Shown: positions 35,850 to 44,823 of the stretch, one piece after another
Position numbering within the stretch: the first letter of the stretch is position 1
Layout of the letters: the number at the start of each line of letters is the position of its first letter
Assembly (NCBI RefSeq): GCF_023100725.1
Contig: NZ_CP095501.1
Span: 558,001-622,000, forward strand
Direction: 5' to 3'
Origin: Arthrobacter antioxidans
GTDB taxonomy: Bacteria; Actinomycetota; Actinomycetes; Actinomycetales; Micrococcaceae
DNA: 64,000 bases
Notes under the pieces: model-generated
Told to the model about the DNA's origin: nothing
Seen by the model: the letters and a program-made list of their open reading frames with translations, nothing else
The model's database searches: none
Made by a program: the position numbers and the translations under genes

Positions 35850-36563
35850 CTAGGCCGGGAGCTGCAGGGTCTGACCGGTGAAGATCAGGTCCGCGTGGAT
35901 GACGGTGTCGGTGTTCGCAGCGAACAGTGCCTGCCAGCCGCCGACGACGCCGAGCTTGTCGGCGATCGAGCTGAGGGTGTCACCGGACTGGATGGTGTAG
36001 GTCTGGCCGCTCAGCGCCACGGGGGCGACGGCGGGAGCCTGGACCGCGACGGGTGCCTGGACGGCGGGTGCCTGGACGACGGGCGCCTGGGCGACGGGCG
36101 CAGCGGGGGCCTGGACCTGGACCGGGGCCTGGACGACGGGCGCCGCAGGGGCGACGGCGGGTGCCTGGACCGGAGCCGCGGCGACGGGTGCCGGTGCCTG
36201 CTGGGTGGATACAAAGCCGGTGGACGAACCACCGTTGAGGCCGAGCTTCGCCGAGCAGGCGGGCCATGCGCCCCAGCCCTGCATCTGCTGGAGGTTCGTC
36301 GCAACGCGCTTCTGCTCGGCAACGCTGGCCTGGGCGGGTGATCCCGACCCTCCGGCGGCGTTCCAGCTCTGCTGGGTGAACTGCAGTCCACCCTGGTAGC
36401 CGTTGCCCGTGTTGATGCTCCAGTTGCCGCCGCTCTCGCACTGCGCGAGCTGGTCCCAGGTGTCGGCGCTGGCCGCACCGGCCGCTGCGCCGAGGCCGAG
36501 GCCGGTGAGTGCTACTGCTGCGAGTCCGCGACGGGCGCTGGTGCTGAATTTGGTAGTGTTCAT
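35850..36563 (-). CDS. Resuscitation-promoting factor-like protein (Rpf domain plus LysM)
   Basis: A 237-residue secreted cell-wall enzyme. Residues 1-33 form a signal peptide (cut after 'GAASA'). The Rpf domain, a lysozyme-like fold that cleaves peptidoglycan, follows, with catalytic Glu43 in 'QCESGGNWS' and a partner cysteine in 'WPACS'. A Pro/Ala/Val/Gln repeat linker spans about residues 113-180. A C-terminal LysM domain ('YTIQSGDTLSSIADKLG') binds the wall. I use ATG 36563; the frame stays open to ATG 36653 but that start would bury the signal peptide. The 5' leader is unusually long. Confidence 0.92.
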   Translation of the reverse strand: MNTTKFSTSARRGLAAVALTGLGLGAAAGAASADTWDQLAQCESGGNWSINTGNGYQGGLQFTQQSWNAAGGSGSPAQASVAEQKRVATNLQQMQGWGAWPACSAKLGLNGGSSTGFVSTQQAPAPVAAAPVQAPAVAPAAPVVQAPVQVQAPAAPVAQAPVVQAPAVQAPVAVQAPAVAPVALSGQTYTIQSGDTLSSIADKLGVVGGWQALFAANTDTVIHADLIFTGQTLQLPA

Positions 36564-36757
36564 GGCGTTACGATGCTCCGAAAGGCCACCTGCACTAGGT
36601 CCGTCCCCGGACTTCTTCGCGCCGCTGCTCACCTCGACAGTATTAGAGGTCATGGTTCGGCAGCCGCCTGTTGAGCAACGAGCGGTGGAGAGCGGTGCCG
36701 GGCATTCATCGCTGCTCGCCGAGCGGCAGCGTTTTCGCTTTCCCCTGACGGGGAACT
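36564..36757 (-). other. Long 5' leader of the Rpf gene
   Basis: Between the predicted start point (about 36757) and the ATG lie roughly 194 untranslated bases. On the minus strand they can form CCCC-GTCA-GGGG (36753-36742) near the 5' end and GTCCG-GGGA-CGGAC near the 3' end. Rpf genes of other actinobacteria often carry a c-di-AMP (ydaO) riboswitch. I looked for its GGGGTGAA core and found no convincing match. Confidence 0.4.
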
Positions 36758-36763
36758 ACCCCT

Positions 36764-36792
36764 ACCGTAGAGTATTTTCGTTTTGTTGCCAA
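36764..36792 (-). promoter_or_regulatory. Promoter of the Rpf gene
   Basis: On the minus strand TTGGCA (36792-36787), a 17-base spacer and TACGGT (36769-36764), a good primary-sigma match for a GC-rich genome. The rest of the 422-base gap (36564-36985) holds the leader and the terminator at 36923-36955; I see no gene in it. Confidence 0.6.
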
Positions 36793-36918
36793 ATCGGTAC
36801 TGAACCGTGATTGACTTCCTGTGAAATTGGGAATTTATGCTGGACCTATCGGGCTTCGTCTGGGACACTCACCCACGCTGGGTGATCCGGAGCGCAGAAA
36901 AGGCGTGCGGAGGGCCCG

Positions 36919-36955
36919 AAAAAAGGGGCCCGGACCGTGACGGTCCGAGCCCCTT
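36919..36955 (-). terminator. Rho-independent terminator of formaldehyde dehydrogenase gene
   Basis: On the minus strand AAGGGGC-T-CGGACCG, loop TCA, CGGTCCG-G-GCCCCTT (36955-36923) followed by a run of T (36924-36919). Two 7-bp stems are separated by one mismatch. Confidence 0.88.
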
Positions 36956-36985
36956 CCGGTCCCGCTCACGCGGGCCGCAGCCTGA

Positions 36986-38203
36986 TCAGGCGGCGACCAT
37001 CCCGTGCGGATCGATGACGTACTTGGTCGCAGCTCCGGCGTCGAACTCCTCGTAGCCGCGGGGCGCGTCGTCCAGGCCGATCGCCTTCGCGTTCACGGCC
37101 TTGGCGATCTGCACACGATCGTGCAGGATCGCCATCATCAGGCCGCGGTGGTACTTCATCACCGGACACTGCCCGGTGGTGAAGGACAGCGACTTCGCCC
37201 ATCCGGTACCGAGACTGATCGACAGCGACCCGACCTTCGCGGCCTCGTCGATGCCTCCCGGGTCTCCGGTGACGTACAGGCCCGGGATGCCGAGTGCACC
37301 GCCGGCGGCCGTCACCTGCATCAGCGAGTTGAGCACCGTGGCCGGTGCCTCGGTCGCCGCGCCGCTTCCGTGGCCACGAGCCTCGAAGCCGACGGCGTCG
37401 ACGCCGCAGTCGACCTCGGGTACGCCCAGCAGCTGCTCGATCTGATCCCGCGGATCACCCTTGGACACGTCGACGGTCTCGCAGCCGAAGCTCCGTGCCT
37501 GGGCCAGCCGGTCCTCGTTGAGGTCGCCCACGATCACGACGGCGGCACCCAGGAGCTGCGCCGACGCCGCGGCGGCGAGGCCCACGGGGCCGGCGCCGGC
37601 GATGTAGACCGTCGATCCCACGCCGACGCCCGCCGTGACGGCACCGTGATAGCCGGTGGGGAAGATGTCCGACAGCATCGTCAGATCGAGGATCTTCGCC
37701 ATGGCCTGGTCCCGGTCCGGGAACTTCAGCAGGTTCCAGTCCGCGTAGGGCACCAGGACGTACTCGGCCTGCCCGCCCACCCAGCCACCCATGTCCACGT
37801 AGCCGTAGGCGGCGCCGGGGCGGGCCGGATTGACGTTCAGGCAGATGCCGGTCTTGCGTTCCTTGCAGTTCCTGCACCGCCCGCAGGCGATGTTGAAGGG
37901 GACGGAGCAGATGTCCCCCTTCTTGATGAACTCGACGTCGCGCCCCACTTCGACGACCTCGCCGGTGATCTCGTGTCCCAGCACGAGGTCCGCCGGCGCC
38001 GTCGTGCGCCCGCGGACCATGTGCTGGTCCGATCCGCAGATGTTGGTCGTGACGGTCTTGAGGATCACGCCGTGGTGGAGGGCCCGGCCCACGTTGGCCG
38101 GATTCACCCCCGGCCCGTCCTTCAGCTCGAATGTGGGGTACTCGGTGTCGATGACCTCCACTTTCCCTGGTCCCTTGTACGCAACAGCTCTGTTACCGCT
38201 CAT
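36986..38203 (-). CDS. fdhA: Glutathione-independent formaldehyde dehydrogenase
   Basis: A 405-residue zinc-dependent MDR enzyme that oxidises formaldehyde to formate with NAD+ without a thiol cofactor, as in Pseudomonas putida FDH. The diagnostic 'CGSDQHMVRGRTTAP' motif, 'LGHEITGEVVEVG' and the four structural-zinc cysteines in 'ACGRCRNCKERKTGIC' are present, as is the GAGPVG cofactor motif in 'YIAGAGPVGLAAA'. ATG 38203 (MSGNRAVAYKGPG) has a GAGAGGAAG ribosome site. The formate product could link it to the FdhD-dependent formate dehydrogenase elsewhere in the genome. Confidence 0.95.
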   Translation of the reverse strand: MSGNRAVAYKGPGKVEVIDTEYPTFELKDGPGVNPANVGRALHHGVILKTVTTNICGSDQHMVRGRTTAPADLVLGHEITGEVVEVGRDVEFIKKGDICSVPFNIACGRCRNCKERKTGICLNVNPARPGAAYGYVDMGGWVGGQAEYVLVPYADWNLLKFPDRDQAMAKILDLTMLSDIFPTGYHGAVTAGVGVGSTVYIAGAGPVGLAAAASAQLLGAAVVIVGDLNEDRLAQARSFGCETVDVSKGDPRDQIEQLLGVPEVDCGVDAVGFEARGHGSGAATEAPATVLNSLMQVTAAGGALGIPGLYVTGDPGGIDEAAKVGSLSISLGTGWAKSLSFTTGQCPVMKYHRGLMMAILHDRVQIAKAVNAKAIGLDDAPRGYEEFDAGAATKYVIDPHGMVAA

Positions 38204-38402
38204 GGAACTTCCTCTCGTGACACATCGGTCGCGCCGGTTGTGCCGGCGCTGGACTCGACGGACGGAACGCGCAGGTGCGCGTCGTCTGCCCGCCGGTAGC
38301 GCGAACGTACACCGCCGGGGGTCGCATCGACGTTGCATGGCCGGACGGCGGATCCGCGGGCCGTACCTTGTGCCGCCGACCCGGGTGGGGGAGGGTGGGG
38401 AA

Positions 38403-39167
38403 ATGACCGAGACCGTCCTCATCACCGGAGCCACGTCGGGGATCGGCGCCGAATTCGCGCGCCAGTTCGCCGCCCGAGGATGCGATCTGGTGCTGGTCGC
38501 CAGATCACCGGGTCCGCTCGGGGATGCAGCGTCGACGTATCGGGCGCAGGGCGTCGGGGTCGAGACCATCGCCGCGGACCTGCTCGACGACGACGGCCTC
38601 GCGCGCGTGCTGGACCGGTTGCGGACCGCGGAGAGCACTCTGGCGCCCGTCACGGTGCTCGTCAACAATGCGGGATACGGCCTGGTCGGGCCGTTCGCGG
38701 ACAATGCGCTCGAGGACGAGATCCGCCACCTGAGGATCCACGTCGAGGTGCCCCTCGCCCTGGCGCATGCGGCCCTGCAGTCGATGCGGCCCCGGCGTGC
38801 CGGCACGATCATCACCGTGGCGAGTGTCGCCGGGTTCACGCCGCGGGGCACCTACGGCGCCGTGAAGGCGGCCATGATCAGCTTCAGCCGCTGGGCGAAT
38901 GTGGTGTACGGGCGGGAGGGGATCCGGGTGACGGCGGTCTGCCCCGGCTTCGTCCGCACGGAGTTCCACCAGCGCATGGGGATGGAGGCCTCGTCCATCC
39001 CTGCCGCCATGTGGCTCGATGTCGGTCTCGTGGTGCGGGACGCACTGCGCGACACCGCGGCCGGCAAGGCCGTCTCCGTTCCCAGCGTCCGCTACAAGGC
39101 CCTCGTGGCGCTCACGCGGGTGACGCCGTCGTCCCTCGTGGCCCGGCTCGCGGGGCTGGGCCGCTGA
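38403..39167 (+). CDS. SDR-family oxidoreductase
   Basis: A 254-residue short-chain dehydrogenase of the DltE/YqjQ-like group. 'LITGATSGIGAEFARQFAARG' holds the cofactor-binding glycines, 'VLVNNAGYGLVGPF' the NNAG motif. The catalytic Ser is in 'TVASVAGFTP'; the Tyr/Lys pair is in 'YGAVKAAM'. The C-terminus is long and basic ('VRYKALVALTRVTPSS'), as in acyl-type SDRs. The substrate is unknown. Its start is ATG 38403 after GGGGGAGGGTGGGGAA. It is divergent from the formaldehyde dehydrogenase gene. Confidence 0.88.
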   Translation: MTETVLITGATSGIGAEFARQFAARGCDLVLVARSPGPLGDAASTYRAQGVGVETIAADLLDDDGLARVLDRLRTAESTLAPVTVLVNNAGYGLVGPFADNALEDEIRHLRIHVEVPLALAHAALQSMRPRRAGTIITVASVAGFTPRGTYGAVKAAMISFSRWANVVYGREGIRVTAVCPGFVRTEFHQRMGMEASSIPAAMWLDVGLVVRDALRDTAAGKAVSVPSVRYKALVALTRVTPSSLVARLAGLGR

Positions 39168-39173
39168 GCAGCG

Positions 39174-39482
39174 TCAGCGATCCGCTTCGCCGTCCCACGT
39201 GTCGTGCTCGAGGGCGGCGTCCTCGGGATGGCGCGGGCGGGCGGCGCCCGCAGGCCTGCCCGTTGGGTCGTCCCCGTCGTACGCGGCAGGCACGGCGCCG
39301 GCCTCGTGATTTCCCTGTTCGTCCCGGATGCTCGCGGCATGGTGGCCCGCGGCCCCGGGGGACGGTTCCAGGATCTCCTCGCGCCGATCCGGGGCGGGGC
39401 GGCCATCGGAGTGTCCGTCGCCGGGATGCCCGGGCGCCCGGGTTACGCCGTCGGGATGTCCTGCGCTGCTCGGCTCGGTCAT
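39174..39482 (-). CDS. Hypothetical small hydrophilic protein
   Basis: A 102-residue, charged, Gly/Pro/Asp/His-rich protein, probably disordered and with no recognised domain. The start is supported by AGAAGGAGCACC directly before ATG 39482. It ends 6 bases from the stop of the converging SDR gene. The GC-rich region supports other open frames, so its expression is not certain. Confidence 0.5.
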   Translation of the reverse strand: MTEPSSAGHPDGVTRAPGHPGDGHSDGRPAPDRREEILEPSPGAAGHHAASIRDEQGNHEAGAVPAAYDGDDPTGRPAGAARPRHPEDAALEHDTWDGEADR

Positions 39483-39631
39483 GGTGCTCCTTCTGTGCCC
39501 TGCGCGGGCGTCGGCCGGTGGATCGGGCGGGTGGTCGATTCCATCCGACGACCCCGTGTCAGAGGCGGTAAGTATGCTTATGCTAGAGGATCAGAGGTTG
39601 CAGAAGTTGTCCCTTACAAGGAGGTAAGACG

Positions 39632-39895
39632 ATGGCTGGGTACTTCAAGCTGGTAGACGCTCACGACGACGGGTTCCGGGTGAAACTGACCGCTCCGGAT
39701 GGAACGCTCGTGGCAGTGTCCGCCTATTACACATCGAAAGAGGAAGCGATCGCGGGGATCGAACTCATCCGCGAGATCGCCGGGACCGGCCCGGTCGTGG
39801 ACCACAGCCGGGTGGAGTCCCAGGAACACGCGGCGCTCATGGTCGGGCTGCAGTCCGGTGCGGAGCCCGAGGGCGCGGTCCGCCACAAGGCCTGA
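39632..39895 (+). CDS. YegP-like DUF1508 small protein
   Basis: An 87-residue protein matching the DUF1508/YegP fold in one copy: '[27 protein letters not shown]' (residues 4-30) and '[19 protein letters not shown]'. YegP-type proteins are small, stress-associated and of unknown biochemical role. A very strong AAGGAGG ribosome site lies 8 bases before the ATG. TATGCT boxes (39573-39585 region) are possible -10 elements. Confidence 0.87.
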   Translation: MAGYFKLVDAHDDGFRVKLTAPDGTLVAVSAYYTSKEEAIAGIELIREIAGTGPVVDHSRVESQEHAALMVGLQSGAEPEGAVRHKA

Positions 39896-39940
39896 GCCGG
39901 GTCGCCCGGATCGTCCCGAGAGGTCGGGGACACGGTGTAC

Positions 39941-39954
39941 CACTGTATACAGTG
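39941..39954. promoter_or_regulatory. Palindrome CACTGTATACAGTG at the -35 region of acn
   Basis: A perfect 14-bp palindrome with the core TGTATACA, a core common to operators of FCD-type GntR regulators. It lies about 15 bases upstream of the TAGGAT box (39970-39975), over the expected -35 position. Flanking GGGACAC/GTGTCCC form further arms. The nearby GntR gene (42962) is a candidate regulator. Confidence 0.5.
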
Positions 39955-39963
39955 TCCCTGGTC

Positions 39964-39988
39964 GTGGAATAGGATGGTGCTATTCCAC
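39964..39988. promoter_or_regulatory. Inverted repeat GTGGAATAG-N7-CTATTCCAC over the -10 of acn
   Basis: Nine-base perfect arms (39964-39972 and 39980-39988) around GATGGTG, overlapping the TAGGAT -10 box. A repressor bound here would block transcription. As RNA it could also form a hairpin at the 5' end of the transcript. Confidence 0.5.
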
Positions 39989-40013
39989 AACCTCTCTGAA
40001 GGGAGCCAACGTC

Positions 40014-42857
40014 ATGTCGACCGCGGACTCATTCGGCGCAAAGGGCGTTCTCGACGTCGCAGGCGCCAGCTACGAAATTTTCCGGCTCAGCGCGGTCGAA
40101 GGCGCCGAGAACCTTCCGTTCAGCCTCAAGGTCCTGCTGGAGAACCTGCTTCGCACCGAAGACGGCGCGAACATCACGGCAGACCACGTCCGCGCCCTCG
40201 CGCAGTGGGACGCCGCAGCGGAGCCCAGCACGGAGATCCAGTTCACCCCGGCGCGCGTGATCATGCAGGACTTCACGGGCGTCCCCTGCGTCGTCGACCT
40301 CGCAACGATGCGTGAGGCCGTCGCGGACCTGGGTGGAGACCCCAAGCGCGTCAACCCGCTCGCGCCCGCCGAGATGGTCATCGACCACTCCGTCCAGATC
40401 GACGTGTTCGGCAACGCCGGCGCCCTCGAGCGCAACATGGAGATCGAGTACCAGCGCAACGGGGAGCGCTACCAGTTCCTCCGCTGGGGCCAGACCGCGT
40501 TCGACGACTTCAAGGTCGTCCCGCCGGGCATGGGCATCGTGCACCAGGTGAACCTCGAGTACCTGGCCCGCACCGTCATGACCCGCGAGGTGGACGGCGT
40601 CCTCCGCGCCTACCCCGACACGTGCGTCGGTACCGACTCGCACACCACGATGGTCAACGGCCTCGGTGTGCTCGGCTGGGGCGTCGGCGGCATCGAGGCG
40701 GAGGCTGCCATGCTCGGCCAGCCCGTCTCCATGCTCATCCCGCGCGTGGTCGGCTTCAAGCTCACCGGTGAGATCCCCGCCGGCGCCACCGCCACCGACG
40801 TCGTCCTCACCATCACGCAGATCCTGCGCAAGCACGGCGTGGTCGGCAAGTTCGTCGAGTTCTACGGGGAGGGTGTCGCGTCCGTGCCCCTCGCCAACCG
40901 CGCGACCATCGGCAACATGAGCCCCGAGTTCGGCTCCACCGCCGCCATGTTCCCGATCGACGACGTCACGCTCGACTACCTGCGCCTCACGGGCCGCCCG
41001 GCCGAGAACGTGGCGCTGGTCGAGGCCTACGCCAAGGAGCAGGGACTCTGGCACGATCCGTCCCACGAGATCCGCTTCTCCGAGTACCTGGAGCTGGACC
41101 TGTCCACGGTGGTCCCCTCCATCGCCGGTCCCAAGCGCCCCCAGGACCGCGTGGAGCTCAGCAGGTCCAAGGCCCAGTTCCGCGAGGACCTGCGCAACTA
41201 CTCCAACGACCCCGAGCTGACGTTCGCGCCCGGTGGCACGGTGGACGAGTCCTCCCAGGAGAGCTTCCCCGCGTCCGACGCACCGAGCTTCACGCCCGGT
41301 ACGACGTCGACGGTCACGGACGAGAACGCGGAGCCCCGCGAGACCGTCGCCGCCGGATCGAACGGCTCCACGCGTCCGTCGAAGAAGGTCGGCGTGACCA
41401 TGAAGGACGGCCGCGCGTTCGAGCTCGACCACGGTGCCGTCAGCATCGCGTCGATCACGTCCTGCACCAACACGTCCAACCCGTCGGTCATGCTCGCCGC
41501 CGCGGTCCTGGCGCGCAACGCCGTCGAGAAGGGCCTCGTGTCCAAGCCGTGGGTCAAGACCTCCGTGGCCCCGGGCTCGAAGGTCGTCACCGACTACTAC
41601 GAGAAGTCGGGCCTGATCCCGTACCTGGAGAAGCTCGGGTTCTTCACGGTCGGCTACGGCTGCGCCACCTGCATCGGCAACTCCGGCCCGCTGGAGGACG
41701 AGATCTCGCAGGCCATCCAGGACAACGATCTCGCCGTCACCGCCGTCCTGTCCGGCAACCGCAACTTCGAAGGCCGCATCAACCCGGACGTGAAGATGAA
41801 CTACCTGGCCTCCCCGCCGCTGGTGGTCGCCTACGCACTCGCCGGCACCATGGACTTCGACTTCGACATCGAGCCCCTCGGCCAGGACGAGGCCGGCAAC
41901 GACGTCTTCCTGAAGGACATCTGGCCCAACCCGGTCGAGGTCCAGCAGGTCATCGATTCCTCGATCGACGAGGAGATGTTCACCTCGAGCTACAGCACGA
42001 TCTTCGAGGGCGACGAGCGCTGGAAGTCCCTGCCCACGCCCGACGGCGACACCTTCGCCTGGGATCCCGAGTCCACCTACGTGCGGAAGCCTCCATACTT
42101 CGACGGCATGCAGCGCGAGACGAGCCCGGTCGAGGACATCGACGGCGCCCGGGTGCTGCTGAAGCTCGGCGACTCGGTCACCACCGACCACATCTCGCCC
42201 GCTGGGTCCTTCAAGTCGGACACCCCGGCCGGCCGGTACCTCACCGAGAAGGGCGTCCAGCGCAAGGACTTCAACTCCTACGGCTCGCGTCGTGGCAACC
42301 ACGAGGTCATGATCCGCGGCACGTTCGCGAACATCCGCATCAAGAACCAGCTGCTCGACGGCGTCGAGGGCGGGTTCACGCGGGACTTCTCGCAGCCGGA
42401 CGCGCCGCAGGCCGCCGTGTACGACGCCGCCGAGAACTACCGCGCGGCAGGTACGCCGCTCGTGGTCCTCGCCGGCAAGGAGTACGGCTCCGGGTCCTCG
42501 CGTGACTGGGCTGCCAAGGGCACCGCGCTGCTCGGCGTCAAGGCCGTCGTCGCCGAGAGCTACGAGCGCATCCACCGCTCGAACCTCATCGGGATGGGCG
42601 TCCTGCCCCTGCAGTACCCCGAGGGCCAGAACGCGGAGAGCCTCGGCCTCACCGGGACGGAGACCTTCGCGGTCAGCGGTGTCACCGAGCTCAACGAGGG
42701 TCGCACCCCCCGGACGGTGAAGGTCAGCGCCACCCCGGCCGACGGCGGATCGCCGATCGAGTTCGACGCCGTCCTGCGTATCGACACGCCGGGTGAGGCG
42801 GACTACTACCGCAACGGCGGCATCCTGCAGTACGTGCTGCGCCAGCTCGCGAGCTAG
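40014..42857 (+). CDS. acnA: Aconitate hydratase A
   Basis: A 947-residue [4Fe-4S] enzyme that interconverts citrate and isocitrate. The cluster cysteines are in '[13 protein letters not shown]' and '[13 protein letters not shown]', and the active-site signatures '[24 protein letters not shown]' (cited by its 24-residue span near residue 207, core 'GVGGIE') and '[12 protein letters not shown]' are present. Around residues 405-450 an acidic linker contains '[15 protein letters not shown]', longer than in enterobacterial AcnA. ATG 40014 has GGGAG ten bases upstream. An 18-bp terminator follows. Confidence 0.97.
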   Translation: MSTADSFGAKGVLDVAGASYEIFRLSAVEGAENLPFSLKVLLENLLRTEDGANITADHVRALAQWDAAAEPSTEIQFTPARVIMQDFTGVPCVVDLATMREAVADLGGDPKRVNPLAPAEMVIDHSVQIDVFGNAGALERNMEIEYQRNGERYQFLRWGQTAFDDFKVVPPGMGIVHQVNLEYLARTVMTREVDGVLRAYPDTCVGTDSHTTMVNGLGVLGWGVGGIEAEAAMLGQPVSMLIPRVVGFKLTGEIPAGATATDVVLTITQILRKHGVVGKFVEFYGEGVASVPLANRATIGNMSPEFGSTAAMFPIDDVTLDYLRLTGRPAENVALVEAYAKEQGLWHDPSHEIRFSEYLELDLSTVVPSIAGPKRPQDRVELSRSKAQFREDLRNYSNDPELTFAPGGTVDESSQESFPASDAPSFTPGTTSTVTDENAEPRETVAAGSNGSTRPSKKVGVTMKDGRAFELDHGAVSIASITSCTNTSNPSVMLAAAVLARNAVEKGLVSKPWVKTSVAPGSKVVTDYYEKSGLIPYLEKLGFFTVGYGCATCIGNSGPLEDEISQAIQDNDLAVTAVLSGNRNFEGRINPDVKMNYLASPPLVVAYALAGTMDFDFDIEPLGQDEAGNDVFLKDIWPNPVEVQQVIDSSIDEEMFTSSYSTIFEGDERWKSLPTPDGDTFAWDPESTYVRKPPYFDGMQRETSPVEDIDGARVLLKLGDSVTTDHISPAGSFKSDTPAGRYLTEKGVQRKDFNSYGSRRGNHEVMIRGTFANIRIKNQLLDGVEGGFTRDFSQPDAPQAAVYDAAENYRAAGTPLVVLAGKEYGSGSSRDWAAKGTALLGVKAVVAESYERIHRSNLIGMGVLPLQYPEGQNAESLGLTGTETFAVSGVTELNEGRTPRTVKVSATPADGGSPIEFDAVLRIDTPGEADYYRNGGILQYVLRQLAS

Positions 42858-42866
42858 CGTCCACCC

Positions 42867-42906
42867 ACGGCCCGGGCCGGGAGGCCTGCCTCCCGGCCCG
42901 GGCCGT
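42867..42906 (+). terminator. Terminator of acn
   Basis: An 18-bp perfect stem from ACGGCCCGGGCCGGGAGG (42867-42884) to CCTCCCGGCCCGGGCCGT (42889-42906), loop CCTG. Confidence 0.85.
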
Positions 42907-42961
42907 CCGCAGGGCATGTGGCCCTGACCATCCGCACCACGAGACCTCCGAGGAGGGCGCC

Positions 42962-43627
42962 ATGGCCGAGTCCGCGGAACTGTCGGCGCGCGTGGACGGC
43001 GACGCGATCTTCCGCGTCCTCCGCAGCGAGATCCTCGCCGGGGTGCACCCGCCCGGGACAGCGCTGCGGGAGGTGGTCATCTCGGAGCGGTTCGGCGTGT
43101 CACGGACCCCGGTGCGCGAGGCACTCAGCCGGCTGCAGCACGAGCGGCTGCTCGAACGTGCCGCCCGCGGACTCCAGGTCCCGCAGATCGACCCGCAGGA
43201 AGTCATCCAGATCTACGACCTCCGGGTGATGCTCGAGGAGGAGGCCGCCGGGCAGGCCGCGCTCAATCGCGGAGCCGCGGACATCATGCGCCTCGAGGCG
43301 CTGCTGGAACGCGACCGCGCCGTCGTCGATCCCGATGACACCACCAAGGTCACCAACAACCTCGAGTTCCACACCTCACTGTGGGCGGCCGCGCGCAACC
43401 CCATCCTCATGGACCTCCTGCAGCGGCTCTCGACCCACCTCATCCACACGCCGCGCTCCACGCTGTCGGTGGGGAACCGCTGGCAGGAGGTGCTCCTCGA
43501 GCACGAGGCGCTGATCAGCGCCATCACCGAGCGGCGCAGCGACGACGCCCGGGGTATCGCCCGCCGGCACATGGAGACGGCCCGCACCATCCGCCTGCAG
43601 CTGCTGCGCACCACGGCGGCGGACTGA
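42962..43627 (+). CDS. GntR-family regulator with FCD domain
   Basis: A 221-residue transcription factor. The winged helix-turn-helix at about residues 12-80 has 'LREVVISERFGVSRTPVREALSRL', and the all-helical FCD ligand domain follows, with metal-binding His candidates in 'EFHTSLWAAARNP', 'EHEALISAI' and 'RRHMETA'. FCD regulators usually repress catabolic genes and release on binding a carboxylate or nucleoside-type ligand. It is followed after two bases by the nucleoside hydrolase gene. Its family core GTATAC occurs in the acn promoter. Confidence 0.9.
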   Translation: MAESAELSARVDGDAIFRVLRSEILAGVHPPGTALREVVISERFGVSRTPVREALSRLQHERLLERAARGLQVPQIDPQEVIQIYDLRVMLEEEAAGQAALNRGAADIMRLEALLERDRAVVDPDDTTKVTNNLEFHTSLWAAARNPILMDLLQRLSTHLIHTPRSTLSVGNRWQEVLLEHEALISAITERRSDDARGIARRHMETARTIRLQLLRTTAAD

Positions 43628-43629
43628 CG

Positions 43630-44670
43630 GTGGCCCCCGAGAGCGGCCGGCACCGCATCCTGCTCGACGCCGACACAGGCATCGACGACGCCGTCGCCCT
43701 CCTGTACCTCCTCGGGTCGCCGGACGTGACGCTGGAGGCGGTCACCTGCACCGCGGGCAACGTCGGCGCCCGCCAGGTCGCCGTCAACAACCTCGCCCTG
43801 CTCGAGCTGTGCGGCCGCACCGGCGTCGAGGTCGCCATCGGCAGCGAGGTACCGCTGGAGATCCCGCTCGTCACCACGGAGGAGACGCACGGCGACCAGG
43901 GCATCGGCTACGCCGTGCTGCCCCCACCGCACGGCGGCGTCTCGGAGCGCCACGCCGTGGACGTCTGGCTCGAGGCCGTCCGCAACCACCCAGGGCAGGT
44001 CACCGGGGTCGTCACGGGCCCCCTCACCAACCTCGCGCTCGCGCTCCGCGCCGAGCCGCAGCTCCCGATGCTCCTGAAGGGCCTCGTCATCATGGGCGGG
44101 GCGTTCAACTATCCGGGGAACACGACGCCGGTCGCCGAGTGGAACACGCACGTGGACCCGCACGCGGCGAAGGAGGTCTATGCCGCCTACGAGGGCCTGC
44201 CGGTCGAGAAGCTGCCCATCGTGTGCGCGCTCGAGACCACGGAGCGGATCGAATGCACCCCCGCGCACGTCGATGCTCTCTCCCGTGCCGCCGGGGCCGG
44301 GCCGGAGGTCCTCGACCCGGACGAGCCCGAGGGCACGCGCAGCAGGAGCGGCAACGCCGTCGTCGCCTGCGTGTCCGATGCCCTCCGGTTCTACATGGAA
44401 TTCCACCGCCTGTACGGCCAGGGGTACGTCGCGCACCTCCACGACCTGTTCGCCGCGACGGTCGCGACGGGGGACGCCGGTTTCGGGGAACGCCTGGCGA
44501 CCGTGGACGTCGAGACCGGATCGCCGCTCACCTTCGGACAGACGGTCGCCGACGTCGCGGGGATGTGGAAGCGGGCGCCCAACGCCCGGATCGTCACGGG
44601 CAACGATCCCGCGGCGGTGTTCGAGCTGATGGTGCGCAGGCTGTCCGGCGTCGCACGCCTGCACGGCTGA
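43630..44670 (+). CDS. Nucleoside hydrolase
   Basis: A 346-residue inosine/uridine-preferring nucleoside hydrolase that cleaves the N-glycosidic bond to free base and ribose. The Ca2+-binding N-terminal motif is 'LLDADTGIDDAVALLYLL' at residues 11-28; further on lie 'NVGARQVAVNNLALLEL' and 'VTGPLTNLALAL'. The 'IMGGAF' motif and the Asn/His pair in 'AEWNTHVDPHAAKEV' match the active site. Start is GTG 43630, two bases after the GntR stop. A catabolic partner of the ECF importer downstream is suggested by position only. Confidence 0.92.
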   Translation: MAPESGRHRILLDADTGIDDAVALLYLLGSPDVTLEAVTCTAGNVGARQVAVNNLALLELCGRTGVEVAIGSEVPLEIPLVTTEETHGDQGIGYAVLPPPHGGVSERHAVDVWLEAVRNHPGQVTGVVTGPLTNLALALRAEPQLPMLLKGLVIMGGAFNYPGNTTPVAEWNTHVDPHAAKEVYAAYEGLPVEKLPIVCALETTERIECTPAHVDALSRAAGAGPEVLDPDEPEGTRSRSGNAVVACVSDALRFYMEFHRLYGQGYVAHLHDLFAATVATGDAGFGERLATVDVETGSPLTFGQTVADVAGMWKRAPNARIVTGNDPAAVFELMVRRLSGVARLHG

Positions 44671-44823
44671 GGACGGTTCCTCTCCGACCCCGTTCCGGTC
44701 GCCGGGCACCCCGCGCGGCGGTGCAGCCCCCGGTACACTGGTAGCTGCCACGCACTGCTGCGCGGCCGGCGCCGAGGTGACATGAGGTGCGTCCTCATCC
44801 CTCCACCGTGCCCAAGGAATACT

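Noticed and set aside
36564-36985. c-di-AMP (ydaO) riboswitch before the Rpf gene
   Set aside because: Expected from related genomes, but the conserved GGGGTGAA and CCCGTCAGCTAACC-type blocks are not found.
39941-39954. AcnR (TetR) operator upstream of acn
   Set aside because: The palindrome does not match the corynebacterial AcnR site and no TetR gene is adjacent in this window.
40029-42917. Nearly 3 kb open frame opposite aconitase
   Set aside because: The translation has no recognisable domains and mirrors the codon bias of acnA on the other strand.
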